This document shows, in pieces, positions 37,001 to 48,140 of a stretch of 64,000 nucleotides of DNA (positions within the stretch are counted from its first letter, which is position 1; each line of letters starts with the position of its first letter). The translations under genes and the position numbers were made by a program. The stretch is from the NCBI GenBank assembly GCA_006937955.1, contig SSNP01000082.1, positions 363,234 to 427,233 of the forward strand. Direction: 5' to 3'. Source of the DNA: Pachypanchax playfairii. Lineage: Eukaryota > Chordata > Actinopteri > Cyprinodontiformes > Aplocheilidae. The notes under the pieces were generated by a model, which saw nothing but the letters and a program-made list of their open reading frames with translations, had not been told where the DNA came from and did no database searches.

Positions 37001-38700
37001 GTTGGGATGGATGGGACACTGTAAGGTCATTTTTCACCTTCTGCACAAACTGTAAAGCTGCACAGTAAGCCCAAACACTTTTTTCCCCCTCAAATTTAGC
37101 TTCCTGTTAAAAGATACAGTCAGACTAGACATAATTAAAGGATTTTTCATTTCATTTCTGAAGATCATCTCAAGACTCCAACTTCAAAAACAACCAGACT
37201 AGATAGGGATAATGAAATTCATCTTAAATGGGTTCATTGTGTGATGCGTACCTCCAAATCATGCCGCTGTGACATGTTGTGATTTATGCTTAGAAAAAAG
37301 AGCATGTGTGATGATCTGTGTTTGTTCATGCATCATTATCTCTGGATGTAAATCCAACCTCAGCCTATGAAGAAGTCATTTACAGTATAAGATTTCACCA
37401 TCTTCTCTTTGACAGCGTTTGTGTGGTCACTTCCTCTCTGCTCACGCTGTTTCATTAGCTGCATCCCAGCACTTATACGTTGCTGATGTAAAGATAACCC
37501 ACAAGCATTGTTAGATTGCTAACAGGCGCAGCTCGTCAGTCTGTGGTTCTGAAACTTCCCTAATCAAGAAAAAAAAAAAAACTCTTGAAGTGCAATGGTG
37601 AAATCTGCAGGGGTGAGCGCCATCAAACGTCTTTCATGTATTCTGTCTAAAGAGAGAAAAGCTAAGAGGAGAAAGCTTAACCAGGTACACTGTGCTCTTT
37701 GTTTACCCTTTCTCTTACCAATCTGGCGCACAGATGGCCAACAATTACTTCACTGTGTGTTCACTGCCGCTGGCGAGCACCAGCTTTACAGACTGGTGTA
37801 AGCTTCTATTATTTATGATTGTTTGAGTTTTTTATTTGTCTTTTTTTTTTCATTTTCTTATCAGGATTGAGCATAATCTGTTGAATAACTGAAAGACTGT
37901 AGCAGTGTGTGTGTGTGTGTGTGTGCGTTGTCGGAAAGAAATAAATTAAATGCAAACAAAGATTGTAGAAACTGAGAACATACACAATAAAGATGTGATG
38001 CTGCTGTTAGGAGAACCACTCCTGAATCCCGTACACTTTAATCCCATTAACACTGACTAAATATACCATTTGTTTTAATCTTGCCACTGGTGGTGTTTAT
38101 GCTAATAGCTCGGCTGCTCCAGGCAATTTCAGACGAATTTTGGAGGGCACCGGCTAATAATTAGATTCAATAAGGAAGTCAATTTTTATCCTCATTTGAA
38201 ATAAAAAATAAGAGGCTTAGTCTCTCATAGGACAGTCTTTAATTTGTTGATTTGGTCTCGCTTTCTCTCACAGGGCTTCTGCCTCCAGAATTCTTTAACC
38301 CATCGGTGTCCGGGATAAAGTATGAATAAACAGAAACAACATTCTGCTTACTGTTGGAATTAAGTTATAAAATTCAGGCTAAATACAGGAAGTACTCTCA
38401 GCTCAAACATACATAATAAGTAAGTTTATATAAGTTTATAATATTTGTCTGAAAGTTTAATATTTGAGTTTTCCTGCATAAACGTACATTTTTCTCAGTT
38501 TAACACAATTTCATGAATGGGAGTGTAAATTTATCTATGGGATGCTAAAAATCTACTAGATCTAGGGGATGGGCCTGTGAGCTTGATTTGTGACATCACA
38601 AAGTCAGTCTTCATCCAACATGAAGTCTTTACTGGTGCAGATGTGAAGACATAAAGTCCACAGTTCAGTAAGAATGGACTTTACTATAAGACCTGTCAGT
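34091..38700. other. Intergenic; mixed CNE-like and ordinary DNA
   Basis: No gene recognised. The section 34540-36400 is relatively GC-rich and repeat-free, with long but unconvincing open frames on both strands. (GT)n lies at 37905-37924, and an A run at 37569-37580. Confidence 0.4.
37905..37924. repeat. (GT)n microsatellite
   Basis: GT dinucleotide run of 20 bases. Confidence 0.95.
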
Positions 38701-38915
38701 TAAATCCAGTTCTAGCCCTCAAGGGCCACCATCTTGCATCTTTTAGCGGTTTCTTTGCTCCAACACACCTGGTTGGAATCAGTTTCTATTATTAACAGGC
38801 ATCTGCAGAGCTGGAGGATGTGTTGAGGAGATCAGTCAAACCCTTGAATCAGGTGTGTTGGGGAAGAGAAAGGGTTAAAATGTGCAGGATTATCTCCCAA
38901 GGACCAGGACATCAC
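38701..38915. mobile_element. Palindromic MITE (hAT-like)
   Basis: The two arms are inverted relatives. CCAACACACCTG at 38760-38771 is exactly inverted as CAGGTGTGTTGG at 38850-38861. The outer parts (cagttctagccctcaagggcc on the left, ggatt..tcccaaggaccagg on the right) correspond to the ends of a well-known fish MITE whose termini read 'tcctggtcctcgagggcc'. The copy is about 215 bp and diverged, and its exact ends are uncertain. Confidence 0.65.
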
Positions 38916-41900
38916 GTTTGGATTTTTTATTTAACTTTTTTTTTTCTTATCGAGGGAGCAAATGCATTTCAAAGTGACAGTTCCATGTTCTCCAGGTGAT
39001 GTTGTGTGTAATACTGATAACCAGTCCTGAATGAACTCAGTTTGGAGAATGAGGGTAGAAATGGAAGAGTTGAGCTAAACTACTCATTCAGAGTGAATGT
39101 ACATGATCTAAAGTAGCTCTTAGCTGTGTGAAAATATAAATATGTATACATAAATATGTATATATGCATATGGTACACTGGTCGCTATTGTCTCAGACAA
39201 TATTGCTGCTTCTTTGTGGCTAAAAAATGATCTTACCTCTGATCAGATGAGTCTGCCACTTCTTCCCCTGGTTCATACAGATTATATCTTCTTATCTCCT
39301 TAGAAAAAGGGAAGGTTGTCTTTGTGTTTGTAATCACTAAAGTTTGCTGCCTCTAGTTGTTATTTGAGGATTAAACTGTCAGAACTGAGGCTGATACACT
39401 CAACAGCAGCTTTTTCAAAAAGATGAACTGGAATATTTACACATACAGTATGTTCCCATCTGTTTGACAGAATATATTGATTCAGGTTATAAAGTGAAAT
39501 AATAAAAAAAAAACACTGCAATACTTATGTGGAGCCTGAAATTACCAATTGGTCAAAACCCTAGAATTTAAAAACTACAAATACGTGAGAATGTGCACTA
39601 ATAATCCCAAAACAACTGTAGTTTCAAGGTTTGTTTTTTAAAAATAATATTTTATAGTTTGCCATTTACTGCCAGTAATGAATATTTTCTGCACACAAGT
39701 GAAATTCTGTAAGTCTTGCTAGACTAAGAAATATATGTTTTTTAAAATAAGCTTGTTGTGGTTTGTGGCACATACTCGGTACCTAAAGGCATCACGTACA
39801 CAACTGTAACATCCCTGCTTTGATCAACTCTTTGTTTGTCAAGAGCACATGAATAATTATGGCTGAAATATATATAGTTTTTTAAAAACTCAATTTCTCA
39901 CCAAAAATGCTGTTTGTGTGTTGAAGAGAGGTGCAAAAAAAAAGTTTGTTTAAAAAACTACTTGTGTTAATAAGAGCATCAAACTCCAAGTACATTTTTC
40001 TTCTCTCTACTAAACCAACTCAGATGAGTTTATTTTTATAACCTCTGTAGGGGATTTTTCAGAATAAGTTTGGAATTCTTCCTGCAGCACAGTATCGCTG
40101 ATATAAAGATGTAGACTTGATTTAAGTTGGATAGATGCTGCTGTTCGGATCTGTCCGGACCTAATCTTCCTGGTTGACTGCTGGGCGCGGCTCTGCCAAG
40201 CACATGAGCAGAGAAGGTTCCAGCTGGAGGAGTTCTCTGATCAGACAGCAGCCACCCTCTACCCTGTGCTGATAACTTCCTCAGCTGTCTGTTATTCTTC
40301 TCCACCCAAGCTTTTATTTTTCTCCTTCTCCTCTCTCGTTGTCTCTTTTTCAGCTTAATAAAGGAATCAAGCATCCCTCCAGAGCGAGCAGCAACGCTGA
40401 CCATCAGTGAAACAATCATTTTTAGAGCGCATGTGTCAGTCAGCAGGTAAAGAAGCACTTGTTGACTTAATTTGGCAAGAGAGATGCATTCAATGACTTG
40501 TAATCTGGAGATTACAGAGATGCTCCAAATCTTACATTGTTATTATGGAGTTAAAGCTGCCTGATTCAACATACTTCATAACATTTTTACCATAACATTC
40601 ATCGTTAAATACTCTCAGACTTTAATGGAAGCAGCACTTTTCTGTGAGGGCTGTAACCCTGACAAATATATTTTTTTCATGACAGTCATGTGAAGTCATT
40701 CCCAAGCCATGTGAATGTAATCATGAACTAAAACTGAATTTAGACCCAAAAGAATCCTTTTAATCACATTAGCCATTTAGTAAACTGGATTAGAGTAACA
40801 GGATCTGTGTTGTGTGTAGCTCAAGGTCCTCTCAGTTAACTGGTACGGCTTGATCTACTGATCACTTTAATGTCATTGGATCTTTTTCACAGAATGAGTT
40901 CTTCAAAACATAAATTACATCCAGAAGCACTTTAATTTTTTTTTTTGGTTTGTTTGTTTTGGATGGAAGTAATTCAGTGCACATCAAAACTGCATGTAAC
41001 AAAGTCTAATATGTCGCTTGTAAAAACAGATGCACATTTCCTGACTTAAGGGGTTTGTCGTGCAAACGTTTAGTTCTCCTCGCAATTCTGATTGTGGAAA
41101 AAACAAGTTAAGAAGGACTAGTGTCTGCCAGCACCTCTTCCCTGAAAATAGCAGAATTAACTGAAGTAGATAAGAATGTAGTCGACAGCCCTCGTTGGAC
41201 GCAACATTAACGACACAGGAAGAAGACGACATTAAGTGAACGAGTCAGCTGCAAGTTCCATGTTGAAATATCTGAACACAAAGCAGTAGTTCTATTTATT
41301 TTTATGTGATTTATATGACCCTAACCCAAGATGAACTGATTAGCAAACATCTTAAATAGTTTAAGAGTTTTATTGTTACCCTCGATGTATTTTTTAATTT
41401 TCTTGTGGGTTTTTTTTTGGGTGTGAACAAAAGGCTATTAATTCAATTAATGATGAGGCAGTTAAACAAATAGCTGTGGTTTGGTTTATTCTCATATCTG
41501 TCACTTTATGATGTGTTTTTAATTTTTTTTTTATGTCTGAATGTCTTGAAATTCCCATGAAATCAAAGTTTACTTTTGAACTAAGAGTTGCGTCTATGTT
41601 GTTATTAGTGTCAGTACTTATCAGTGAGGGTTGTTATTGCAGGGAATATTAATTTTCAAGTATCAATTGGCTGTGACCCCCTTCAGCTTAGGGCAATTTG
41701 CTGCTCTGATCGCTGCCAAAAGCCTCTTCTTTTTTTTTTTTTTTTTTTTAGTTTTGCAACACTTCATTTCTGCATTTTTTTCCCCTCCTTTTGATAAGAT
41801 CACCATCCTGTTTTCATTGATTACAATCTGATGACTCATTCTGATAAAACAGAAAAGGCAATTCATCTTTCCACCACACATACTGTGGGCTCTTTGTTGC

Positions 41901-43240
41901 ATGGAATGTGAGCGCCTGTTTTGGTACATTTTTGCCCCTTGCCTGTGAATGACGTGCAATGATGCATGGCATGTGTGTTTATTTGTGAACATGTGGTATA
42001 AGTCGTTGAATCTTCATGCAAACAGAATGTCAGTACTATAGAATGTGAGCTACTGAGCGGGTGCTTGCTTTTCGCTTTCCAAACAGGAATGAAACCAAAC
42101 AGGAAAAAAAAGTTTATGTCACTCATAAAAAAACAAGTTATCTAAAACTATACCTCATGTGTTCGAAACAAAAAGCATCATTTCACCTTGGCAGTTTTTG
42201 CCATCGCTGCCTTTTAACAATGTGACCCCAAAGAGATTTTTCTAAGAAAGAAACAAAATATTTGCTCTCTGGCTACATCTGAGCTATGTGAAGAGTGAGT
42301 TCAAAGTGGCAGGACCGAGGACAATCCATGCTCTGTCAAGAATTAGAGCCACCTCTGCAAATAGGCCTACGTGTAATGCCTCGGGGTGGTAGTTTCACTG
42401 AAGCTGGGGTTTCCCTGTAAATAAACAGCGTGGGGGTCTCAGTGGGTGGAGGGCCTCTTCTCCCTGGGGTTTGGCCCCAGCCTTTTGTTGCCTTTAATCC
42501 AAGCACTCTCTATTGAAAAGCGTGAGGGGGTGCCTGGCAGAGATTAGCCTGCAAGCTCTTGTGTGTGCTTGAGTTTCTCACAGACTTGCCCCCGTACTTT
42601 TGGAAATAACACAATTATCCCACATCCTCAAGGTGGCTGACAAGAATGACAAGTAAGACGACTGCTGTGCAATCTCAGGCCTTGGCGTGACATAATGAAC
42701 TTAACTTTCCCTCAAATCTATGCCATGCACTCTCAAAACATGGCTGCTTTTGCACTTACAGCATTACTTTCAAATTTCTGCCGTGTCTATATTAAATTGT
42801 GGGTGTAACGTATTAGCTAACCTCCATGTTGTACGAGCACAAGAACTCCACATGTCTTGACTTTTGCTAATTTATCAGCCTTTAAGATAAGTTACACATT
42901 GAAAGGCAGAATACAATAAAACCTAATTAGTCTACATCTTTGTGGGTGTGTTTTTCTTCATTTCACAGGCTCATTATCACAGCAGAAAAACGCTACTGTA
43001 TTCTACGTTTGCTGAGAACACAAGAGGGACTTTTAATTGTGAAAGCACGTCAGCCAACCATAAAACACAACCTTAATATCATGTCTACTGTTAGAACAGG
43101 TCAATTGGCCTTTGCGATAAAAGTAAACACTATCCTTTTTTCTGCTTGTTACATAGGCCCATATGTAAAGGAAAACTACAGGTTGTAATGTTACAACTGT
43201 TTGCATGCTTCCTTTCTTCCTTTGTTTAATGTAAGCTCTC
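38916..43240. other. Intergenic upstream of tle3; CNE-like patches
   Basis: AT-rich to 41600. From 41640 to 42000 and from 42290 to 42640 the sequence is repeat-free, with phrases such as gatgactcattctgataaa, gcaatgatgcatggcatg and cctttaatccaagcactc that look like cis-regulatory DNA. A T run lies at 41731-41749. No exon recognised. Confidence 0.4.
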
Positions 43241-43244
43241 ATTA

Positions 43245-43252
43245 CCACGTGG
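43245..43252. promoter_or_regulatory. Palindromic E-box CCACGTGG
   Basis: CCACGTGG within taccacgtggtggta. It is a CACGTG class-B E-box recognised by bHLH factors such as USF, MYC/MAX or Hes/Her proteins. Confidence 0.4.
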
Positions 43253-43426
43253 TGGTAACAGATTGTTTGAACTGGAGAGAAAAGCCATTCGAAGCTAATT
43301 AAGCAGCCATTCCAGGCTCTATTCACAGGCAGAGGACCGGGGAGCACAGGCATTTGTCAGCGCTTGACCCCGCGTGGTATTGATTGACAACGCTGCGCCG
43401 TGAATGACAGGCTCGGCGGCAGCGGA

Positions 43427-43468
43427 CCAATAGGAAGCCGCCGAGTAAGTGCACCGCGCTGCCATTGG
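43427..43468. promoter_or_regulatory. Paired CCAAT boxes
   Basis: CCAAT at 43427-43431 (gcggaccaataggaag) and an inverted copy ATTGG at 43464-43468 (gctgccattggacag), 32 bp apart, in GC-rich DNA. This is a typical NF-Y promoter arrangement. Further inverted copies lie at 43718-43722 and 44211-44215. Confidence 0.45.
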
Positions 43469-43496
43469 ACAGAAGGCCTTAAAGCCGCAGAGGGAT

Positions 43497-43506
43497 CCCA
43501 CGTGGG
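43497..43506. promoter_or_regulatory. Palindromic E-box CCCACGTGGG
   Basis: Ten-base perfect palindrome with a CACGTG core, sharing its extended flanks with the E-box at 44149. Confidence 0.45.
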
Positions 43507-44148
43507 GCAGAGCCAAACCTTCAAAACAAGGCTGTGCTCAGACATGGCTGATGTTCATATCACACAAAGGCAATCATCTCCTCTCCCCCCGCTGTGTAAC
43601 TATCACCCAAATGCTGATAGGTAGGCGCGCGGATGTGTTGTGCAACAATCACGAGACGCTGTAAAACTCAAAATTTATGTGGAGACGTGGCTTCGCTCGG
43701 GTAAATGTCGACGATCGATTGGTCATTATAGCGCCCTTCACGCTGTGTGTTAGAGGGGAAATTAAAACGCGTTTTTTTGTATTTTAGAAATAAGCTAGCT
43801 AGTTCACTGTAAGGTTGGCTTTTTTGTTTTTTATAGCCGCGTGTTCCACAAACAACCTCTCACCTCCCACCCTTTTTCCCCCTTGTATGGAGATTAAAAA
43901 AATGAGCGACCCAATCCCCCACCACCACCACCACCCCTCCTCCAATACTGTTGGTGGTCTAACCCTCAAAATAATTAAGTTTATTCCAACAAAAATACAT
44001 TAATGAAGCGCGGTTGGGGTATTTGCGCCGTCTCTGTCAAATTCGTATATCATCGTCGGCGCATCAATGCCTGCTGTTGTTGTCGTACACGGTGGGACGG
44101 ACGACTGATGCCTTGTGGATCCGCGGGATGATGTCATGTATCGTTGCA

Positions 44149-44160
44149 CCCCACGTGGGG
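44149..44160. promoter_or_regulatory. Palindromic E-box CCCCACGTGGGG
   Basis: Twelve-base perfect palindrome with a CACGTG core, about 1.1 kb upstream of the tle3 ATG. Confidence 0.5.
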
Positions 44161-44484
44161 CCGTCGCTCTCCGATAGGCAGATGTGGCTGTATTCCTTCC
44201 GAGTAATGCGATTGGACAGATAGACGCTTTCACGGCAGTTCAGCCCTGCTGCCTGTGTGTGGCAACCGGGGTAAGCTGGACAACTGGGGGAAATGCGAGA
44301 TTGTGGAGAGTACCATGTTACGCTTTTAAAGAACCTCTTCGAGTCAGAAGACAGATTTTGGAAGCATATTTTTTTCCTTCTTTTTTGGGATTAACCAGCC
44401 ACAGACGGACCGCATTCTTCGGAGGTTCAGCGCTGCAGAAGAAAGTAGTTTAATCGAGCCCGACCGCACAAAATTTCCTCCCAA

Positions 44485-44564
44485 ATGCTCCCCCAGTCTG
44501 ACTGGGTGCGTTCCGGAGAGTGAGGATGCTTGTCGAGAGCTGCGTCCACATTACGAGGGATTAA
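44485..44564 (+). promoter_or_regulatory. Two short upstream ORFs in the putative tle3 5' UTR
   Basis: An ATG at 44485 opens a 12-codon frame (MLPQSDWVRSGE) ending with TGA at 44521-44523. An ATG at 44526 opens a second 12-codon frame (MLVESCVHITRD) ending with TAA at 44562-44564. If transcribed in the mature leader they could reduce initiation at 45282. Whether they lie downstream of the start site is unknown. Confidence 0.35.
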
Positions 44565-45281
44565 ACGCTTTCTGTGATTTTTTTTTTATTATTCTTTTGG
44601 GAACCGAGCTCAGGCAGACGGTTAAGGCGCACATTTGGGTACGTATTTACCAGAGCTGCTGATTTATTTTTCAGTTTGGCTTTTTTTTTAGACGTGCGCT
44701 CGGAGGCGCACCGCTTCCACGGCTCCGTCAGGAGTCAAAGTAGGTTGAAAGCCAGCTGGTTTCGGTCGTGGCCTGCCTGTGTAGACGTCCTTTAATGCGG
44801 GGTTCTGCTCATTTGACGAACATCAATCAAGCTTGGATTCACAAACACTCGAATCTGATCCGAGAGCTGAAAATCCAGTGGAGGAAATAAAAAGAAAAGT
44901 GGTCCCAATTGGCTTAGGTTGTTTTTGCATCACTTAAAATGTAAACTGAGATTTTTTCTTTTTAAATCTTTATAAAAATCACTGACCGAATAAGGTCAAC
45001 AAGAAGACAGAAGCACACGTTTCAGTGCCGCAATAACTACATGGACTAGTTTGGTGCGCCGAACTCATCACGGGAAATACATTAAGTTGTTTATTTTGCA
45101 TCTATAAGTAAAATCGCGTATTTTTCCCCAATCACAGGATTTTCACAACCTCCCTTCATACCCCCCCCCACCCCCACCCCTCGTGCCTGTCTGCTGAAAC
45201 TGAAGTCACTGGGAGCGAAATTTCAACCATTTCGCCAAAGAACCTGCACGCTGGAGAAATAAACAAAGGATACATTTCAAG

Positions 45282-45305
45282 ATGTACCCACAAGGCCGAC
45301 ATCCG
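45282..45305 (+). CDS. tle3: tle3 coding exon 1
   Basis: Eight codons, MYPQGRHP, ending at donor gtaaga (45306). This short first coding exon is typical of TLE genes. Tyrosine at residue 2 favours TLE3 (TLE1 has phenylalanine). Confidence 0.95.
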
Positions 45306-48101
45306 GTAAGACGTGTCTCCTCTATAGTTTCAGCAGCTTTTTTAATGAAATGGTGATGTGCATAGGTTCCTGACTGGGCTGAGTCCCGTCCAAAACAACC
45401 CCTGCAAAACCTCTTTCCGCCCTTAAGGTCATCAGATTTCTATTTCACAGTGCACTTCAGCTCTATATGAGAATATGATCTTAAATGGATGCAGATGGTT
45501 AACAAGCCTGGAGATATTTACTCTCCTGCTGAACATGAGGACAGGTGGTAGTTTAAATTCATTTCTGGGATGAGGATTCATATTCAGTGTGAAAGCCTAT
45601 TCATGTGGTGTTATTAGCAGCTGGAGGTGTGAAGTAGACCCACCTCTTTGCTTTGGTAATGTCTTACTGTGGAGGAGATCTTTAAAACTCCTTTAAGATC
45701 TACTTACACGTACAACTTACAACTTTATTGGCAGGAACCTATGCATCCAACTTTCAAAGTGACTAGAATATTGAGATTTTTCCTAATTAACCTCTTCTTT
45801 TCACCAGGCACCACATCAACCCGGCCAACCTGGCTTCAAATTCACTGTAGCCGAGTCTTGCGACAGAATTAAAGACGAGTTTCAGTTCCTGCAAGCCCAG
45901 TATCACAGGTAATTATTATCACAACGTTATTGCCATAATTTACTATATTGTTTGTAAAGGTTAAACTTAAACCTTCACAGGAATGAACAAATACCATGTT
46001 TTATTCTTTTGTCTAGTGGTTCCACGTGTAAATGAGTTAGTGATACTTAAAAAAATGACACCTTGTGTTTTGTTTTTAGTCTGAAGGTGGAGTATGACAA
46101 ACTGGCCAATGAGAAAACAGAGATGCAGCGCCACTATGTCATGGTAAGATTACGTTACAATAGGGAGCAATTATGGTACCAAATTGCAAGGCTTGTTGAA
46201 GATCTGGTTAGGGTGGAGTGACACAGACTATTGTGATCACCTACGTGGTGGTTAAGGCGGGCTGAGTGTCAGGTACGAACCTGTGAAAGCCCTGGAGGGG
46301 GTGGGTGCTGATGCAGGAGGAGCACTTCCTGACAGGCAGGCGGCAGTGGGCTCCATTAAAGCTCGGCCCCTGATCTCTAAGGGTTGACTGCAGCCTCGCT
46401 CTCTGTGTGTGCTGATTTGATTATTCTCCTTGGAGACTCCACACACAGACGTATGCATGGCCATAAATTAGGTGTGAGCTGCTGGTGGAAGCCCACGGCT
46501 GCGTGTGGGAAAATGCACCACTGTAAACAAGATGGAGGACGTTGAACAAGGCTGCAGTCTTTTAAATTTTCTCTTTTGTTTGTTTTTTTTTTTTTTTTTT
46601 TATGTTTTATTCTGTTGCCATTCTTTATAATCCTTAATTATTAGTTTTTATTTTAGCAAGCCTCGAAGAAAAACATAGGCGTGCCTCTGACGCATGAAAT
46701 AAGTCCAGACATGACGCAAGAGCAGCTTTTTTTTTTTGAGGAAGCGTATACTCTCTTGTCCTGAGTAAACACATATTCCAGCAGTGATTCAAACCAATGC
46801 ATGCAGTCTTAAATTCAACATTTTTTTTTATGTTTCTCTGTTTTTGTTGGTTTTTTTTTATGAGAAAACAACATGTCAACCTGACGAGGAGGAGGTTAGG
46901 TAAACATGTAGGGAAGTATCCCACAGCCAGCATCGGGTGTCAGATTACACCATGGCTGTAGGGCTCTGATCTCAGACAGAATGGCTCTCTTGTTTGAGAG
47001 TAATTTTCGAAGAAGCTAATGGACTGAATAATGCATTGGCCTCATCAAATAGACGCTGACTGGAAAGCCATTTCTGCCCTGGCTGCCAATTGTGGACTCG
47101 GCGGATTACATTTCAGCCAGACATACTGACCTGGCTGGAAATATCAAGAGTGTTGAGCAATCACGTTACGCTAAGTAAACAGACATCATGGAGATCTGAG
47201 GGCTTAAGATAGTGATCAATACATCTGACCCTTTCTTCTCTGAGCCTGCTCTACAAACAGCTAAAAAAAATAGATTTATTGACTGTTGGCTGTCAGCTTC
47301 TCAGAGAAGTCTGATCTCAGTTCATCACCTTTCAGTTTTTTTGTCAATCCTATCGTCCAAAACCTTATGATAAGGTGATTAGTGAAGAGATCAATCACAT
47401 TGATTTGTGGCTGGATAGAGCTTGGTTACACTTAAATCATACCTGTATAACAGTTGCTTTCCTTGTTTTATTTTTCCAGTATTACGAGATGTCTTACGGC
47501 TTGAACATCGAGATGCACAAACAGGTACGTGCCCATCTTCTTCCTCGTAGCTGCAGGATTAGGGGGAAAAACTCAGATTCAGTATAAACAGACGAGATGT
47601 ACTGGAAATCTCCACGTGTTGTAATGCTGTGATTTGACTCTGCTGTGTGATTAGATTAAAGGCAGACTTTGACTCACTGCCTAATTGATAAAAAGACAGA
47701 ACTGCTGATAGGTCATTGTTTTTTTTTTCTTTTTTTTAGATTAACTATAATTACAAGAGAAGAGCAAAAGTCATTGAACCATTTATTGCACTCTTATCTT
47801 TGTCAAAGGATTCTGTCTTTTGTTGCATCACAGATCAATCATAATGATGCATGAAGTGATAAAAATCCAGACTGAATGAATGAATAATCCTTAGATTCCA
47901 CTACATGCTGCTTTTAAAGCATTAAGTCTGTCTCTTCCCTCTGTGACGGCCGAGCTTGGTTAATGACAGTATTGGTGGCAGGGCGGATTGGTGTGGTCGG
48001 GTGATCCATTAGTGTCTGGGGCCGTGTGTCACACTGCCACATGTCTGTCAGGCCTCAGGCCCCTTTGATAGCTTCTGTCAGGCACTTATCACCAAGCAGA
48101 G

Positions 48102-48140
<39 letters not shown>

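Larger units (their letters stand above)
43241..45281 (+). promoter_or_regulatory. tle3: tle3 promoter and 5' UTR region
   Basis: GC and CpG content rise sharply here (for example cgctgcgccg, gctcggcggcagcgg, ggaggcgcaccgc), as in a CpG-type vertebrate promoter. The region holds three palindromic CACGTG E-boxes, four CCAAT/ATTGG boxes and a CRE-like TGATGTCA at about 44130. No TATA box is convincing and the transcription start cannot be placed. Much of 44300-45281 is probably 5' UTR because no splice acceptor is needed before the ATG at 45282. Several short upstream ORFs lie in it. Confidence 0.6.

Noticed and set aside
40036..40458. 140-codon minus-strand frame
   Set aside because: Contains a basic KRQRERRRRK run produced by a CTCTTC-rich tract; no domain recognised.
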